Shown here in pieces: positions 45,797-55,351 of a stretch of 64,000 nt of DNA (its first letter is position 1; each line of letters begins with the position of its first letter). The notes beneath the pieces are model-generated. The model worked only from the letters and a program-made list of their open reading frames with translations, was not told where the DNA came from and searched no databases. This stretch comes from Erythrobacter dokdonensis DSW-74 (GTDB lineage: Bacteria > Pseudomonadota > Alphaproteobacteria > Sphingomonadales > Sphingomonadaceae): assembly GCF_001677335.1 (NCBI RefSeq), contig NZ_LZYB01000001.1:558001-622000 (forward strand), in the 5' to 3' direction. Made by a program: the position numbers and the translations under genes.

Positions 45797-47577
45797 CAGG
45801 GCTCCAACCTTGCCGAGCGGGTGGTGGCAGGGCGCGGGAACTCAGGCCAGCGCCCTTGCGCCAGAGCCCGGCGACTGGGGGAGGCAACGCCCGCCGCACG
45901 TTCATACATCCAGTAATTGCGCATCACGATCGCGACATAGCCGCGGGTTTCCCAATAGGGGATCGATTCCATCCACAACAGCGGATCGTTCTGGTCGTTG
46001 ATCTCGGTGTTCCAGCGCCCGATCGGGGAGAGGCCGGCATTATAGGCCGCCATAATCTTCGGCAGCGCACCGCCTGTGACAGGGGAATCGCGCAGCATTT
46101 CCAGATTGCGCTGGCCAAAGGCGAGGTTCACCTCAGGGTCGTCGAGATTGACGTAAGATGCCGACATGTTGAGCGTGGGCGCGTGCTGCCGGACTGTGAT
46201 AGGGGTTATCTGCATCAGCCCCTTCGCCGCCGCGGGGCTGACGGCATTGGCGCGGAAGTTCGATTCCTGAAGGGCGTGGGCAAAGGCGAGCGAGGGATCA
46301 ACCTGCCAGCCGCCGACCGGCTGCCAGCGCGCCACCGGAAAGCGCAGGGCAGGGTCGCTGCGCCGGCCATAGGGCGCATGATGTGCCATCCACAGCTGGG
46401 TCGAAGGCAGGCCCAGTTCGCGCGCCAGCCGGGCGAGGGCATCATACTGGCCCGCCGGGCCGATCCGCGCCTCGTGGCGCAGCACCTCGTCGGCAAGCCC
46501 TGTGCGCCCCACTTCGATCAGCGCGATTGCGACGCGGACATTGCTGCGGCGCGCCAGCTGCTGCCAGTCGTCCGAGCCGAAGGGGACAGGCGGCGCGTGA
46601 GCGGGAAGTTCGATGCCGAGCTGGTCGGCGGCAAGCATCCCGTAAAGCGTCTCGGTCATCTGCGCGGCTGCCGAAAGGTGCTGCTGCGCCTGACCCGGCT
46701 CGCGGCAGCGGATCAGCGAGCGGTGCGCCCAGTAGTGCCCGGCGGCGGCCAGTTCCACGTTCACGGCTCGTCCAGCAGTGCGGGCGAAGGCCTCGCTCGC
46801 CAGCGAGCAATGGCCGAGCCGCCAGGCGGCCAATCCTTCGACCCATGCGCCTTCGGCTACCCATTCGCCGGTGCCTTCGGCAACAGTGCGCGCCAGTTCG
46901 AGCGCGGCATTGTCGTTGTTCTCGATATAGTGGCTCCACGCCACCCGCTGGCGCCATTCGGCACGGGCATCACCCGAAAGTTGCCAGTCGACCTCGGCCA
47001 GCAGACGTTGGGCCTCGCCGGGATTGTCGCCCTTGATCGCTTCCAGGATCGCCGAGGCCGTGGCCGGAGGCATTGTTCCGTCATTCACGGTCCGCGGCAG
47101 GATCCGCTTGGGCGCGGGGGGCTGGCGCGAAAGACCCTGCTCGGCGGGCAGGGCAGGCAGGTATTCCACCCCCCGCTTGGCACCCATGCGGGCAAGCTGT
47201 TCGGCTTGCGGCAGATCGACCCCTGCGGCGAACCATGCAGCGATCTGCTCGGCCTCGATTCTCGGGCTTTTGGCATGGGTAAAATATTCTGCCCGCGCGA
47301 CCTGGGTCAGCACGCCTTTGGGCCTTGCTGCGAGCAGCGCCTCGACCTCGCCCCATTGTTCAGCATCGATCGCGGCAAAGAGCTGGCGGTAGTGGGCACG
47401 CTCCTCGGCGCTCAGGACGCTAGCAACAGCGCTGCCCGCAACATCGGCCTCGCTCCAGCGTGCGACCAGGCTGCCCGATTGCGCCCCCGCCGCTGCGGGG
47501 ACAGCAAGGGCCAGAACCGTGATCGCGGCGGCAGCCGCCCGCCTGCGCTTCAGGTTGAAGCCGACCATTCCATCCAT
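45796..47577 (-). CDS. Soluble-type lytic transglycosylase (Slt70-like)
   Basis: A 593-aa periplasmic muramidase-like enzyme that cleaves peptidoglycan and releases 1,6-anhydromuramyl products. After a signal peptide (AAAAITVLALAVPAAAGA) comes an alpha-helical superhelix (about 50-420) and the C-terminal catalytic domain: LAFAHALQESNFRANAVSPA with the catalytic Glu, AKGLMQITPITVR, LAFGQRNLEML, KIMAAYNAGLSPIGRWN and YWETRGYVAIVMRNYWMYE. It overlaps the upstream UDG-like gene by 28 bp. Confidence 0.93.
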   Translation of the reverse strand: MDGMVGFNLKRRRAAAAAITVLALAVPAAAGAQSGSLVARWSEADVAGSAVASVLSAEERAHYRQLFAAIDAEQWGEVEALLAARPKGVLTQVARAEYFTHAKSPRIEAEQIAAWFAAGVDLPQAEQLARMGAKRGVEYLPALPAEQGLSRQPPAPKRILPRTVNDGTMPPATASAILEAIKGDNPGEAQRLLAEVDWQLSGDARAEWRQRVAWSHYIENNDNAALELARTVAEGTGEWVAEGAWVEGLAAWRLGHCSLASEAFARTAGRAVNVELAAAGHYWAHRSLIRCREPGQAQQHLSAAAQMTETLYGMLAADQLGIELPAHAPPVPFGSDDWQQLARRSNVRVAIALIEVGRTGLADEVLRHEARIGPAGQYDALARLARELGLPSTQLWMAHHAPYGRRSDPALRFPVARWQPVGGWQVDPSLAFAHALQESNFRANAVSPAAAKGLMQITPITVRQHAPTLNMSASYVNLDDPEVNLAFGQRNLEMLRDSPVTGGALPKIMAAYNAGLSPIGRWNTEINDQNDPLLWMESIPYWETRGYVAIVMRNYWMYERAAGVASPSRRALAQGRWPEFPRPATTRSARLEP

Positions 47578-48347
47578 CTCCGCCAGAACCGCGCCTTGAG
47601 TTTGGGCACGCCCGTCATGGCCTCGAGCGTCTCGCTGACCATCACCGGAACCTTGCGACCGTTATGGTTGAATTCCCGTAAACCATCATCTGCCCTTCCT
47701 GCCAGCATCGCGGGCAGCGCTGTCCCCAGCAACAGCAGGCGCTCGGGCGCGGCCAGTGCGACGTGATGGGCCGTCACCGCGTCCATGCCCGATTTGGCCA
47801 GCGCGGCGAGATCGGCCATCGGGGTGTGGCCGGGCAGGGCGGCAGCGATGTAGACCGCGCTTTCCTCAAGCCCCATTGCGCCAAGCATGTTGGCGAGCAG
47901 ACGGCCCTGCGGCCCTTCGAGCAGTCGCTCGCGGTCGCCCTCCTCAGGCTGGGGCACCAGCACCATCAGTCCTGCACCCGCCGGCCCGCGCGGCGGGATC
48001 CGCGGATAAAGCCGGGCGGTGTCGAGTTGCGGTGCGCTGGTCCACCAGCGCCGGAAGCTTTCGAGATCACCCGGCGGCGATTCGCCGAGCAGGTCGCGCC
48101 GGGATGGAACATGCGGTGAAGGAGGCGGTGCGGCTTTCTCGCTGCGGTCGGTTCGGCTGGATGCCTTGTCATCCGCCCCGCGCGGTTGACTTCGCGCCGC
48201 TGCGGGCAAAGCGGCAGGCGCCTCGATCGGCGCTTGGGCCAACCACGCCGTAGCGTCATCGGTAAAGTCGCAGTCCACGCCCGCGGCCTGCCAGAAGGCA
48301 AGCGCGGCTTCACATTCGCGGACAAGGGCAGGTTCGGGGCGGTTCAT
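47550..48347 (-). CDS. Uracil-DNA-glycosylase-superfamily-like protein, degenerate
   Basis: A 265-aa protein. An Ala/Pro-rich variable N-terminus (about 1-105) precedes a UDG-like domain: GLMVLVPQPEEGDRERLLEG followed by PQGRLLANMLGAMGL, AVYIAAALPGHTP and LLLLGTALPAMLAG. This pattern matches family 4/5-type glycosylases in order but lacks the iron-sulfur cysteines, and the 'HPS'-like catalytic segment is not recognisable. It may be inactive or have a changed role. The start at 48347 is the first conserved ATG. It is divergent from ETF-QO and overlaps the transglycosylase gene. Confidence 0.65.
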   Translation of the reverse strand: MNRPEPALVRECEAALAFWQAAGVDCDFTDDATAWLAQAPIEAPAALPAAARSQPRGADDKASSRTDRSEKAAPPPSPHVPSRRDLLGESPPGDLESFRRWWTSAPQLDTARLYPRIPPRGPAGAGLMVLVPQPEEGDRERLLEGPQGRLLANMLGAMGLEESAVYIAAALPGHTPMADLAALAKSGMDAVTAHHVALAAPERLLLLGTALPAMLAGRADDGLREFNHNGRKVPVMVSETLEAMTGVPKLKARFWRRWMEWSAST

Positions 48348-48472
48348 TGGCAGGCGTGCTATCCAATGCGGGTCTTGACTGTCCCGGCCCCGGTTAGCAA
48401 GTGGACGACATCGGCAATTCGCCGGAATGTGCGGCGAGCGCGCCGGAAACCAGCAAGGACCAGGAAAGCCCC

Positions 48473-50122
48473 ATGAGCGAACGTGAATCAATGCCCTGCG
48501 ATGTCGTGATTGTCGGCGGCGGGGTGGCGGGCCTCGCGGCGGCGATCAAGCTGAAGCAGATCAATGCCGAGCTCGAGGTTATCGTGCTCGAGAAAGGTTC
48601 GGAAATCGGCGCGCATATTCTCTCGGGCGCGGTGGTCGATCCGAAGTCTCTGGATGAACTTCTGCCCGATTGGCGCGATATGGGCTGCCCGATGGCCGAA
48701 ACCCCGGTGACCGATAACTGGCACTGGGTGCTCTCGAAGGGTGGCAAGACCTCGCTCCCGCATGCGATCATGCCGCCGTTGATGAGCAACCACGGCTGCT
48801 ACACCGGCAGCCTCGGCAATCTCGCCCGCTGGCTGGCCGAACAGGCCGAGGGACTGGGCGTGATGGTGTTCCCGGGCTTCCCGGCGGCCGATGTGATGAT
48901 CGACGAGGAAGGCCGCGTGGCGGGCGTCATCACGCAGGACATGGGCGTTGCCGCCGATGGCAGCCACAAGGGCGACTATCAGCCCGGGATGGAAATCCAC
49001 GCCAAGTATACCCTGTTTGCCGAAGGCGCGCGCGGGCATCTGACCAAGCAGATGAAGGCCAGGTACGACCTTGAGGCCAATTGCCAGCCGCAGGTCTATG
49101 GTCTCGGGATCAAGGAGCTGTGGGACATTGATCCCAAGAAACACAAGCCGGGCCGCGTGATCCACACGCAGGGCTGGCCCTTGAGCGAGAGTGACTCTTG
49201 GGGCGGTGGCTTCCTCTATCATCAGGCGAACGGACAGGTGGCGCTCGGCTTCGTGACCGCGCTCGATTACAAGAACCCCTGGGTCTCGCCCTATCAGGAA
49301 TTCCAGCGCTGGAAGCAGCATCCGGCGATCCGCGAATATCTCGAAGGCGGCAAGCGCGTGTCCTATGGCGCGCGTGCGATCAACGAGGGCGGCTGGCAGA
49401 GCGTGCCGAAGCTCGCCTTCCCCGGCGGCGCGCTGATCGGCTGCGCGGCGGGCTTCGTCAACGTGCCGCGCATCAAGGGCAGCCACACCGCCATGAAGAG
49501 CGGGATGCTGGCGGCCGAAAGCATCGCGGCGGCCATTGCGGCCGGTAACGAGAAGACCGAGCTTGCCGATTATGATGCGGCGGTGCGCTCCAGCTGGATC
49601 GCCAAGGAACTCCAGCTGGTGCAGAACGCCCAGCCGGCGGTCGCCAAATATGGCGGCGACATCGGCACGGCGCTGGCGGGCATCGACATGTGGATGCGCA
49701 CGCTCAAGATCGGCCTGCCGGTGAAGATGAAGCACAAGCCGGACTACACCTATACGGGCCGCGCCGATCTTTACCCGAAGATCGACTATCCCAAGCCCGA
49801 TGGCGTGATCAGCTTTGATCGCCTGACCAACGTCGCCTACAGCTACACCAACCATGCCGAGGACCAGCCGGTGCACCTGCAGGTGGCCGATCTCGGCTTG
49901 CAGAAGGCGAGCGAGCTGGAAGTGTTCGGCGGCCCCTCGGCACGGTACTGCCCGGCGGGGGTCTACGAATGGCTGACCGACGAGAAGACCGGCGAGCCCA
50001 AGTTCCAGATCAACTCCCAGAACTGCGTCCATTGCAAGACCTGTGACATCAAGGACCCCAACCAGAACATCAACTGGGTGACGCCTGAGGGCGGCGGCGG
50101 GCCGAACTATCCGAATATGTGA
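48473..50122 (+). CDS. Electron transfer flavoprotein-ubiquinone oxidoreductase
   Basis: A 549-aa membrane-associated enzyme that passes electrons from ETF (fatty-acid and amino-acid oxidation) to ubiquinone. FAD site VVIVGGGVAGLAAAIKLKQI, then EKGSEIGAHILSGAVVDPKS, FAEGARGHLTKQM, GGGFLYHQANGQVALGFVTA and GCAAGFVNVPRIKGSHTAMK. The C-terminal 4Fe-4S domain carries ARYCPAGVYEW and NCVHCKTCDIKDPNQNINW. Start chosen at 48473 (MSERES) behind CAGGAAAGCCCC; an in-frame ATG at 48401 is upstream. It begins a long plus-strand run. Confidence 0.96.
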   Translation: MSERESMPCDVVIVGGGVAGLAAAIKLKQINAELEVIVLEKGSEIGAHILSGAVVDPKSLDELLPDWRDMGCPMAETPVTDNWHWVLSKGGKTSLPHAIMPPLMSNHGCYTGSLGNLARWLAEQAEGLGVMVFPGFPAADVMIDEEGRVAGVITQDMGVAADGSHKGDYQPGMEIHAKYTLFAEGARGHLTKQMKARYDLEANCQPQVYGLGIKELWDIDPKKHKPGRVIHTQGWPLSESDSWGGGFLYHQANGQVALGFVTALDYKNPWVSPYQEFQRWKQHPAIREYLEGGKRVSYGARAINEGGWQSVPKLAFPGGALIGCAAGFVNVPRIKGSHTAMKSGMLAAESIAAAIAAGNEKTELADYDAAVRSSWIAKELQLVQNAQPAVAKYGGDIGTALAGIDMWMRTLKIGLPVKMKHKPDYTYTGRADLYPKIDYPKPDGVISFDRLTNVAYSYTNHAEDQPVHLQVADLGLQKASELEVFGGPSARYCPAGVYEWLTDEKTGEPKFQINSQNCVHCKTCDIKDPNQNINWVTPEGGGGPNYPNM

Positions 50123-50343
50123 AGCTGTTGGGCGGCATGTTTTCCATCGGGCGAATTCGTGCCGTCCTGGCTGCGCTGGCATTTCTGCTTGCCTGCGTGT
50201 TCGCGGGTTTTGCAAATGAGCAGGTCAAGCAGGTGCCCACCGGCTTCGATCGTGTTGTCTTGCTGATTGGGTTCATTCTCGGCGCTGGGACCGCTTCGCG
50301 CTGGATTGCAAGTGGCTCAGTTCGCAATCCCAAAGGCCGGTGA
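50119..50343 (+). CDS. Small membrane protein
   Basis: A 74-aa (or 68-aa) protein with two predicted helices: IRAVLAALAFLLACVFAGFA and RVVLLIGFILGAGTASRWIA. The GTG at 50119 overlaps the ETF-QO stop (GTGA); an ATG at 50137 (MFSIGRIRA) behind a weak GGGCGGC is an alternative. No family is recognised. Its place between ETF-QO and ispE, with 9 bp to the latter, supports a real gene in the run. Confidence 0.6.
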   Translation: MKLLGGMFSIGRIRAVLAALAFLLACVFAGFANEQVKQVPTGFDRVVLLIGFILGAGTASRWIASGSVRNPKGR

Positions 50344-50352
50344 GCGTCAAGC

Positions 50353-51156
50353 GTGACCAACATTGAAACCGCCTACGCCAAGATCAACCTTGCGCTCCAT
50401 GTCCGCAGGCGGCGGGAGGATGGGTATCACGCGCTTGAGACCCTGTTCGCCTTCGTCGATGCGGGTGATGTGCTGAGCGCCGCGCCTGCCGCGCAGGACA
50501 GCGTCACCACGCTGGGCGAGTTTGCGGGGGTGCTCGACAATCCTTTCGACAACCTTGTCGCCCGGACGCTCAACGCCCTGCCGCGCGCGCAAGGCCTCGC
50601 GGTGACGCTGGAGAAGAACCTTCCCGTCGCGGCTGGACTTGGCGGCGGGTCGGCGGATGCCGGGGCGGTGTTTCGCATGGTGGAGGCGCTCCACGGCTTG
50701 CCCGATGACTGGCAGGCGCGTGCGGGAAAACTCGGCGCGGATGTGCCGGCCTGCGTGCTCAGCCGCACCCATATCGGCACCGGCACCGGCACCGAGCAAT
50801 TGAGCGTTGAGGACGACCTCGCCGGAACCCCGGTGTTGCTCGTCAACCCGCGCGTGCCGCTTTCGACCGGGCCTGTGTTCAAGGCGTGGGACGGGCAGGA
50901 TCGCGGCGCGTTGCCGGATGGCCCCGCGTCCAAGATCGCAAGGGAAGGGCGCAACGATCTCGAAGCGCCCGCCATTTCGCTCTGCCCCATCATCGCCGAG
51001 GTGCTGGCCGCATTGCAAGCAACCGCCCCGTGGCTCGCCCGCATGTCCGGCTCGGGCGCGACCTGTTTTGCGCTTTACGACACTATTGAGGCACGCGACG
51101 CGGCACTGGCGGCGATGCCGAACGAGTGGTGGACCATGGCGGGGCGGCTGCGATGA
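50353..51156 (+). CDS. ispE: 4-(cytidine 5'-diphospho)-2-C-methyl-D-erythritol kinase IspE
   Basis: A 267-aa GHMP kinase of the MEP isoprenoid pathway that phosphorylates CDP-methylerythritol. It shows AYAKINLALHVRRRREDGYH at the N-terminus, the ATP loop LPVAAGLGGGSADAGAVFRM and the C-terminal RMSGSGATCFALY. The start is GTG at 50353. The stop overlaps the N-formylglutamate amidohydrolase start (ATGA). Confidence 0.95.
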   Translation: MTNIETAYAKINLALHVRRRREDGYHALETLFAFVDAGDVLSAAPAAQDSVTTLGEFAGVLDNPFDNLVARTLNALPRAQGLAVTLEKNLPVAAGLGGGSADAGAVFRMVEALHGLPDDWQARAGKLGADVPACVLSRTHIGTGTGTEQLSVEDDLAGTPVLLVNPRVPLSTGPVFKAWDGQDRGALPDGPASKIAREGRNDLEAPAISLCPIIAEVLAALQATAPWLARMSGSGATCFALYDTIEARDAALAAMPNEWWTMAGRLR

Positions 51157-51869
51157 GCGAGGTATTCCGCCAGATCGGCAAGCCTAGCCCCGGCGGCATC
51201 GTCTGCGCTGCCGACCATGCCTCGAACCGGGTGCCGGAGGATATCGACCTCTGCATCCCCGAGCGCCTGCTCCACGAACATATCGCGGTCGATATCGGCA
51301 CCGAAGCCATTGCTGAGCGTCTTGCGCGCAGCCACGCCATCCCCGCCCACATCGCCGCCGTCAGCCGCCTCGTGTGCGATTTCAACCGTGAGGAGGACGC
51401 GCCCGGTCTCGTTCCCGAAACCAGCGACGGCCACCCGATTCCCGGCAATATCGGCGCGGACCGCGAGGCGCGGCTGAACCGCTTCCATCGGCCCTATCAC
51501 ACTGCTCTTGCCGGGTGGCTGGACGAGGCCTACCCTGCACTGGTTCTCTCGCTCCATTCCTTCACCCCGCGCCTCGAAACCTCGGACGCCGCGCGGCCGT
51601 GGCAGGTCGGCGTCCTCTACAATCAGGACGAGCGCGCCGCGCGCATCGCCGTTCCAATTCTCGAAGCCGAGGGGCTGTGTGTCGGCGACAACCTTCCCTA
51701 CTCGGGGCGCGATCTCAATTACACCATGAACCGCCATGCCGAGGCGCAAGGGCGCCCCTATCTCGGTATCGAGATCCGGCAGGACCTTGCCGCCAATGCG
51801 CAGGACCATGCGCGCTGGGCCGACTTGCTTGCGGATGTTGCGCAAAGGGTTGCGTCGGCGCTCGGCTGA
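51153..51869 (+). CDS. N-formylglutamate amidohydrolase family protein
   Basis: A 238-aa zinc-dependent amidohydrolase. Conserved His/Asp-rich segments are present: [78 protein letters not shown] and [11 protein letters not shown]. Family members hydrolyse N-formylglutamate, the last step of one histidine degradation route. No other hut genes are near, so the real substrate may differ. Start at 51153 overlaps ispE. Confidence 0.88.
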   Translation: MSEVFRQIGKPSPGGIVCAADHASNRVPEDIDLCIPERLLHEHIAVDIGTEAIAERLARSHAIPAHIAAVSRLVCDFNREEDAPGLVPETSDGHPIPGNIGADREARLNRFHRPYHTALAGWLDEAYPALVLSLHSFTPRLETSDAARPWQVGVLYNQDERAARIAVPILEAEGLCVGDNLPYSGRDLNYTMNRHAEAQGRPYLGIEIRQDLAANAQDHARWADLLADVAQRVASALG

Positions 51870-51910
51870 AGGCAGGGACGTTTCGCAAATGCCCCGCAGC
51901 AGGAAATCTT

Positions 51911-53632
51911 ATGTCGCAGAAGTTTGACAAGTCGAAGCTCCCCAGCCGCCATGTCTCGGTCGGGCCGGAGCGCGCACCGCACCGCTCCTACTACTACGCG
52001 ATGGGCATGACCGAGGAGGAAATCGCGCAGCCCTTCGTCGGCGTGGTCAGCGCCGGCAACGATTCCGCGCCCTGCAACACGACACTGAACGCGCAGGCCG
52101 ACATCTGCCGCGAGGGCGTGATCGCGGGCGGCGGCACGCCCCGCAGGTTCAATACCATCACCGTCACTGACGGAATCGCGATGGGCCACCAGGGCATGAA
52201 GAGTTCGCTTATCAGCCGCGAGATCATTGCGGATTCGATCGAGGTTTCAGTCCGAGGCCATTGTTATGACGCGCTTGTCGGCTTCGCGGGCTGCGACAAG
52301 AGCCTGCCGGGTATGATGATGGCGATGCTGCGGCTCAATGTGCCTTCGATCTTCGTCTACGGCGGGTCGATCCTGCCCGGTACCCACCGTGGCAATGACG
52401 TGACCGTGGTGGACGTCTTCGAGGCGGTCGGCCAGTTCGCCGCCGGCAACTGTCCACTGACCGAGCTGATTGCGCTCGAAAAGGTCGCCTGCCCGGGCCA
52501 CGGCGCCTGCGGCGGTCAGTTCACCGCCAACACCATGGCCTGCGTCGGCGAAGCGATCGGTTTGTCCCTGCCCAACAGCAACATGGCGCCCGCGCCTTAC
52601 AGGTCGCGTGATGATATCGCGGTCGCGGCTGGCAGGCAGGTCATGGAGCTTGTCGCCCGCAATCTGCGCCCGCGCGACATTTGCACCCGCGAGGCATTCA
52701 TGAACGCTGCCCGCGTGGTGGCGGCTACGGGCGGATCGACCAACGCTGCGCTTCACTTGCCTGCAATGGCGAACGAATGCGGCATTGATTTTGACCTGTT
52801 CGACGTCGCGGAAGTATTCAAGACAACACCTTATATCGCAGACCTCAAGCCCGGTGGGAAGTATGTCGCCAAGGACATGCACGAGGCAGGCGGCGTCTAC
52901 ATGGCGCTGCGAACACTGCTCGACGGCGGGTTCATCGACCCCAACCCGATCACCGTCACCGGCAAGACGCTGGGCGAGAACATCGAGGAGATCACCTGGA
53001 ACCCCGATCAGAAGGTGTTCTACGATGTGAAGAATCCGATCACTCCCACGGGCGGTGTGGTCGGCCTCAAGGGAAGTCTTGCTCCCGATGGTGCGATCGT
53101 GAAGGTCGCAGGGATGGCGCGGCTGCAGTTTTCCGGTCCGGCGCGGGTGTTCGATTGCGAGGAAGATGCCTTCGCCGCCGTCGAAAGCCGGGACATTGCC
53201 GAGGGCTGCGTCATCGTCATCCGTTACGAAGGCCCCAAGGGCGGCCCAGGCATGCGCGAAATGCTCTCCACCACCGCCGCGCTATACGGGCAGGGCATGG
53301 GCGAGAAGGTGGCGCTGATCACTGACGGACGCTTCTCCGGCGCGACCCGCGGCTTCTGCATCGGCCATGTCTGCCCCGAGGCCGCCGATTGCGGCCCCAT
53401 CGCGCTAGTCGAGGATGGCGACATCATCGCCATCGACGCGGAAAAGGGCACGATCGAACTGGAAGTCGCCGAAGACGTTCTGGCAGAGCGCCGCAAAGCG
53501 TGGACCCCGCGCCAGAACGATTATCAGGCAGGCGCGCTCTGGCGCTATCAACAGGTCGTTGGCCCGGCGCGCTATGGCGCGGTCACTCACCCCGGCGCCA
53601 AAGCGGAAACCCATGTCTTTGCGAATATCTAG
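51911..53632 (+). CDS. ilvD: Dihydroxy-acid dehydratase IlvD
   Basis: A 573-aa iron-sulfur dehydratase in valine, leucine and isoleucine synthesis that converts dihydroxy-acids to 2-keto acids. The cluster cysteines are in [31 protein letters not shown] and [20 protein letters not shown]. Other segments are NGKPL-region equivalents such as GKTLGENI and [19 protein letters not shown]. The start has GCAGGAAATCTT upstream. A lipoprotein gene begins 20 bp before its stop. Confidence 0.97.
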   Translation: MSQKFDKSKLPSRHVSVGPERAPHRSYYYAMGMTEEEIAQPFVGVVSAGNDSAPCNTTLNAQADICREGVIAGGGTPRRFNTITVTDGIAMGHQGMKSSLISREIIADSIEVSVRGHCYDALVGFAGCDKSLPGMMMAMLRLNVPSIFVYGGSILPGTHRGNDVTVVDVFEAVGQFAAGNCPLTELIALEKVACPGHGACGGQFTANTMACVGEAIGLSLPNSNMAPAPYRSRDDIAVAAGRQVMELVARNLRPRDICTREAFMNAARVVAATGGSTNAALHLPAMANECGIDFDLFDVAEVFKTTPYIADLKPGGKYVAKDMHEAGGVYMALRTLLDGGFIDPNPITVTGKTLGENIEEITWNPDQKVFYDVKNPITPTGGVVGLKGSLAPDGAIVKVAGMARLQFSGPARVFDCEEDAFAAVESRDIAEGCVIVIRYEGPKGGPGMREMLSTTAALYGQGMGEKVALITDGRFSGATRGFCIGHVCPEAADCGPIALVEDGDIIAIDAEKGTIELEVAEDVLAERRKAWTPRQNDYQAGALWRYQQVVGPARYGAVTHPGAKAETHVFANI

Positions 53633-53963
53633 CGCGCTCGGATGCCTTGCCCTTCTGGCGGGGTGCGGGAGCGAAAGTCCGCCGCCTCCGGGCGATCAGG
53701 TCGAATGCGCAGTCGGCGCGGGCGCGGATTATTCGCCCGTATGCACGCTGGAGAAGGTTGCGGCGAGCGGCGAGCTCGTTCTCCATCACCCCGACGGCGG
53801 CTTTCGGCGGTTGATCCGCAATCCTGCGACCGGGGCACTGGTGCCGGTTGATGGAGCCGAACCCCTGATTCCCGAGGACACCGGCGAAGGTGCGGTGCAA
53901 TTCGCCGTCGGCGCCGACCGCTACCGGATCCCGCGAACTCTGCTTGATCCGCCCTCGTCATGA
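53613..53963 (+). CDS. Small lipoprotein
   Basis: A 116-aa protein with a lipobox ([11 protein letters not shown], Cys about residue 18). The mature part ([57 protein letters not shown]) looks like a beta-rich periplasmic domain with a Cys pair. I do not recognise a named family. It overlaps ilvD by 20 bp and nnr by 4 bp, so it is embedded in the operon. Confidence 0.75.
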   Translation: MSLRISSALGCLALLAGCGSESPPPPGDQVECAVGAGADYSPVCTLEKVAASGELVLHHPDGGFRRLIRNPATGALVPVDGAEPLIPEDTGEGAVQFAVGADRYRIPRTLLDPPSS

Positions 53964-55351
53964 ACGGCGCGCAGGTCCTCACCGCAGACCAGATGCGCGC
54001 CGCCGAGCAGGTGCTGTTTGACGCGGGGACTTCGGTCAGCGACCTCATGGAAATCGCCGCATGTGGCGCGGCCGAGTGGATCCGGCGGATTGCGGCGGGC
54101 CGCTCGGTCACCGTCCTATGCGGCCCCGGCAATAATGGCGGGGATGGCTATGTCATTGCGCGTCGGCTGCGCGAGGCAGGTAACGCCGTCACCCTCATCG
54201 CTCCGCTCGAATCCGCTACCGAGGCTGGGCGCGAAGCCCGGCGTCGGTGGAACGGGCCGGTCGCCACGGCCAGCAGAGGGGTCGCGGGCGATGTTTTCGT
54301 TGATTGCCTGTTCGGCTCCGGCCTCGCCCGCCCGCTGGTGGCCGAACACGCGCTGCTGCTGCGCGATCTGGCAGCGCGGCACCGGTACCGCGTGGCGGTG
54401 GATGTGCCTTCTGGAATCGCCAGCGACAGCGGCGCGGTGCTGAACGAACGCCTGCCGTGCTTTGATCTCACCTTGGCTCTGGGCGCATGGAAATTCGCGC
54501 ACTGGAGCCTGCCGGGCCGCGCGCTGATCGGGCAGATGCGGCTCGTCCCGATCGGGATTGCGGGTGTGGAGGAGGCAGCGCAGCTTGTTACCCGCCCTCG
54601 GCTTTGCGCTCCCCCGGTCGATAGCCACAAATATCGCCGCGGACTGCTTGCCATTGTCGCAGGTGCTATGCCGGGTGCGAGCCTGCTTGCAGCCGCCGCC
54701 GCGCAGCATGCGGGCGCGGGCTACGTGAAGCTGCTGGCCCGCCAACCCGATCCGCGCACACCTGCCGATGTGGTCACCGAGACCGCGCCACTCGCCGAGG
54801 CACTGGCAGACGCGCGCATGGCTGCGGTGCTCGTCGGGCCGGGGCTGGGGCGCGACGGCACGGCCAAGGCGGCGCTTGGCGAGGCACTGCGACAGGCACC
54901 CGGGTTGGTGCTGGACGCTGATGCGCTGATGCTGCTCGCGCCCAACATGCTCGCGCGCGATGTGCCGGTTCTGGCGACCCCGCATGATGGCGAACTCGAT
55001 ATGCTGTGCCGAAATTTCGGCGTCATTGCCGAAGGGCGGCGCGAACGGGCGCGGACGCTGGCCCGTGTGAGCGGCATGGCTGTGCTTGCCAAGGGGCCGG
55101 ACAGTATCATTGCTGCCCCGGACGGGCGTCTCGCTCTTGCACCGCCCGCACCAAGCTGGCTGTCGGTCGCGGGGACTGGGGACGTCCTTGCCGGAATCGC
55201 CGCGAGCCGTATGGCAACGGGCTGCGATCCCTTCACCGCTGCTTGCGAGGCGGTCTGGCTGCATGGCGAGGCCGCGCGGCGTGTAGGGCCTGCCTTTGCG
55301 CCGTCGCAGCTTGCCGGGTATGTGTCCGAGGCGCTAGCGGCCTGTCTGTGA
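53960..55351 (+). CDS. nnr: Bifunctional NAD(P)H-hydrate epimerase/dehydratase Nnr
   Basis: A 463-aa repair enzyme that restores NAD(P)H from its damaged hydrated forms. N-terminal YjeF-type epimerase (about 1-210): VLTADQMRAAEQVLFDAG, VLCGPGNNGGDGYVIARRL, VDCLFGSGLARPL and VAVDVPSGIASDSG. C-terminal carbohydrate-kinase-like dehydratase (about 220-463): HKYRRGLLAIVAGAMPGASL, VLVGPGLGRDG, LVLDADALMLL, LATPHDGELDMLCRNFG and VAGTGDVLAGIAASRMA. Its stop overlaps the RNA methyltransferase start (GTGA). Confidence 0.95.
   Translation: MNGAQVLTADQMRAAEQVLFDAGTSVSDLMEIAACGAAEWIRRIAAGRSVTVLCGPGNNGGDGYVIARRLREAGNAVTLIAPLESATEAGREARRRWNGPVATASRGVAGDVFVDCLFGSGLARPLVAEHALLLRDLAARHRYRVAVDVPSGIASDSGAVLNERLPCFDLTLALGAWKFAHWSLPGRALIGQMRLVPIGIAGVEEAAQLVTRPRLCAPPVDSHKYRRGLLAIVAGAMPGASLLAAAAAQHAGAGYVKLLARQPDPRTPADVVTETAPLAEALADARMAAVLVGPGLGRDGTAKAALGEALRQAPGLVLDADALMLLAPNMLARDVPVLATPHDGELDMLCRNFGVIAEGRRERARTLARVSGMAVLAKGPDSIIAAPDGRLALAPPAPSWLSVAGTGDVLAGIAASRMATGCDPFTAACEAVWLHGEAARRVGPAFAPSQLAGYVSEALAACL

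Noticed and set aside
53613..53632. Possible frameshift or fusion between ilvD and the lipoprotein
   Set aside because: IlvD ends in a normal C-terminus and the lipoprotein has its own signal peptide; this is a plain 20-bp overlap.
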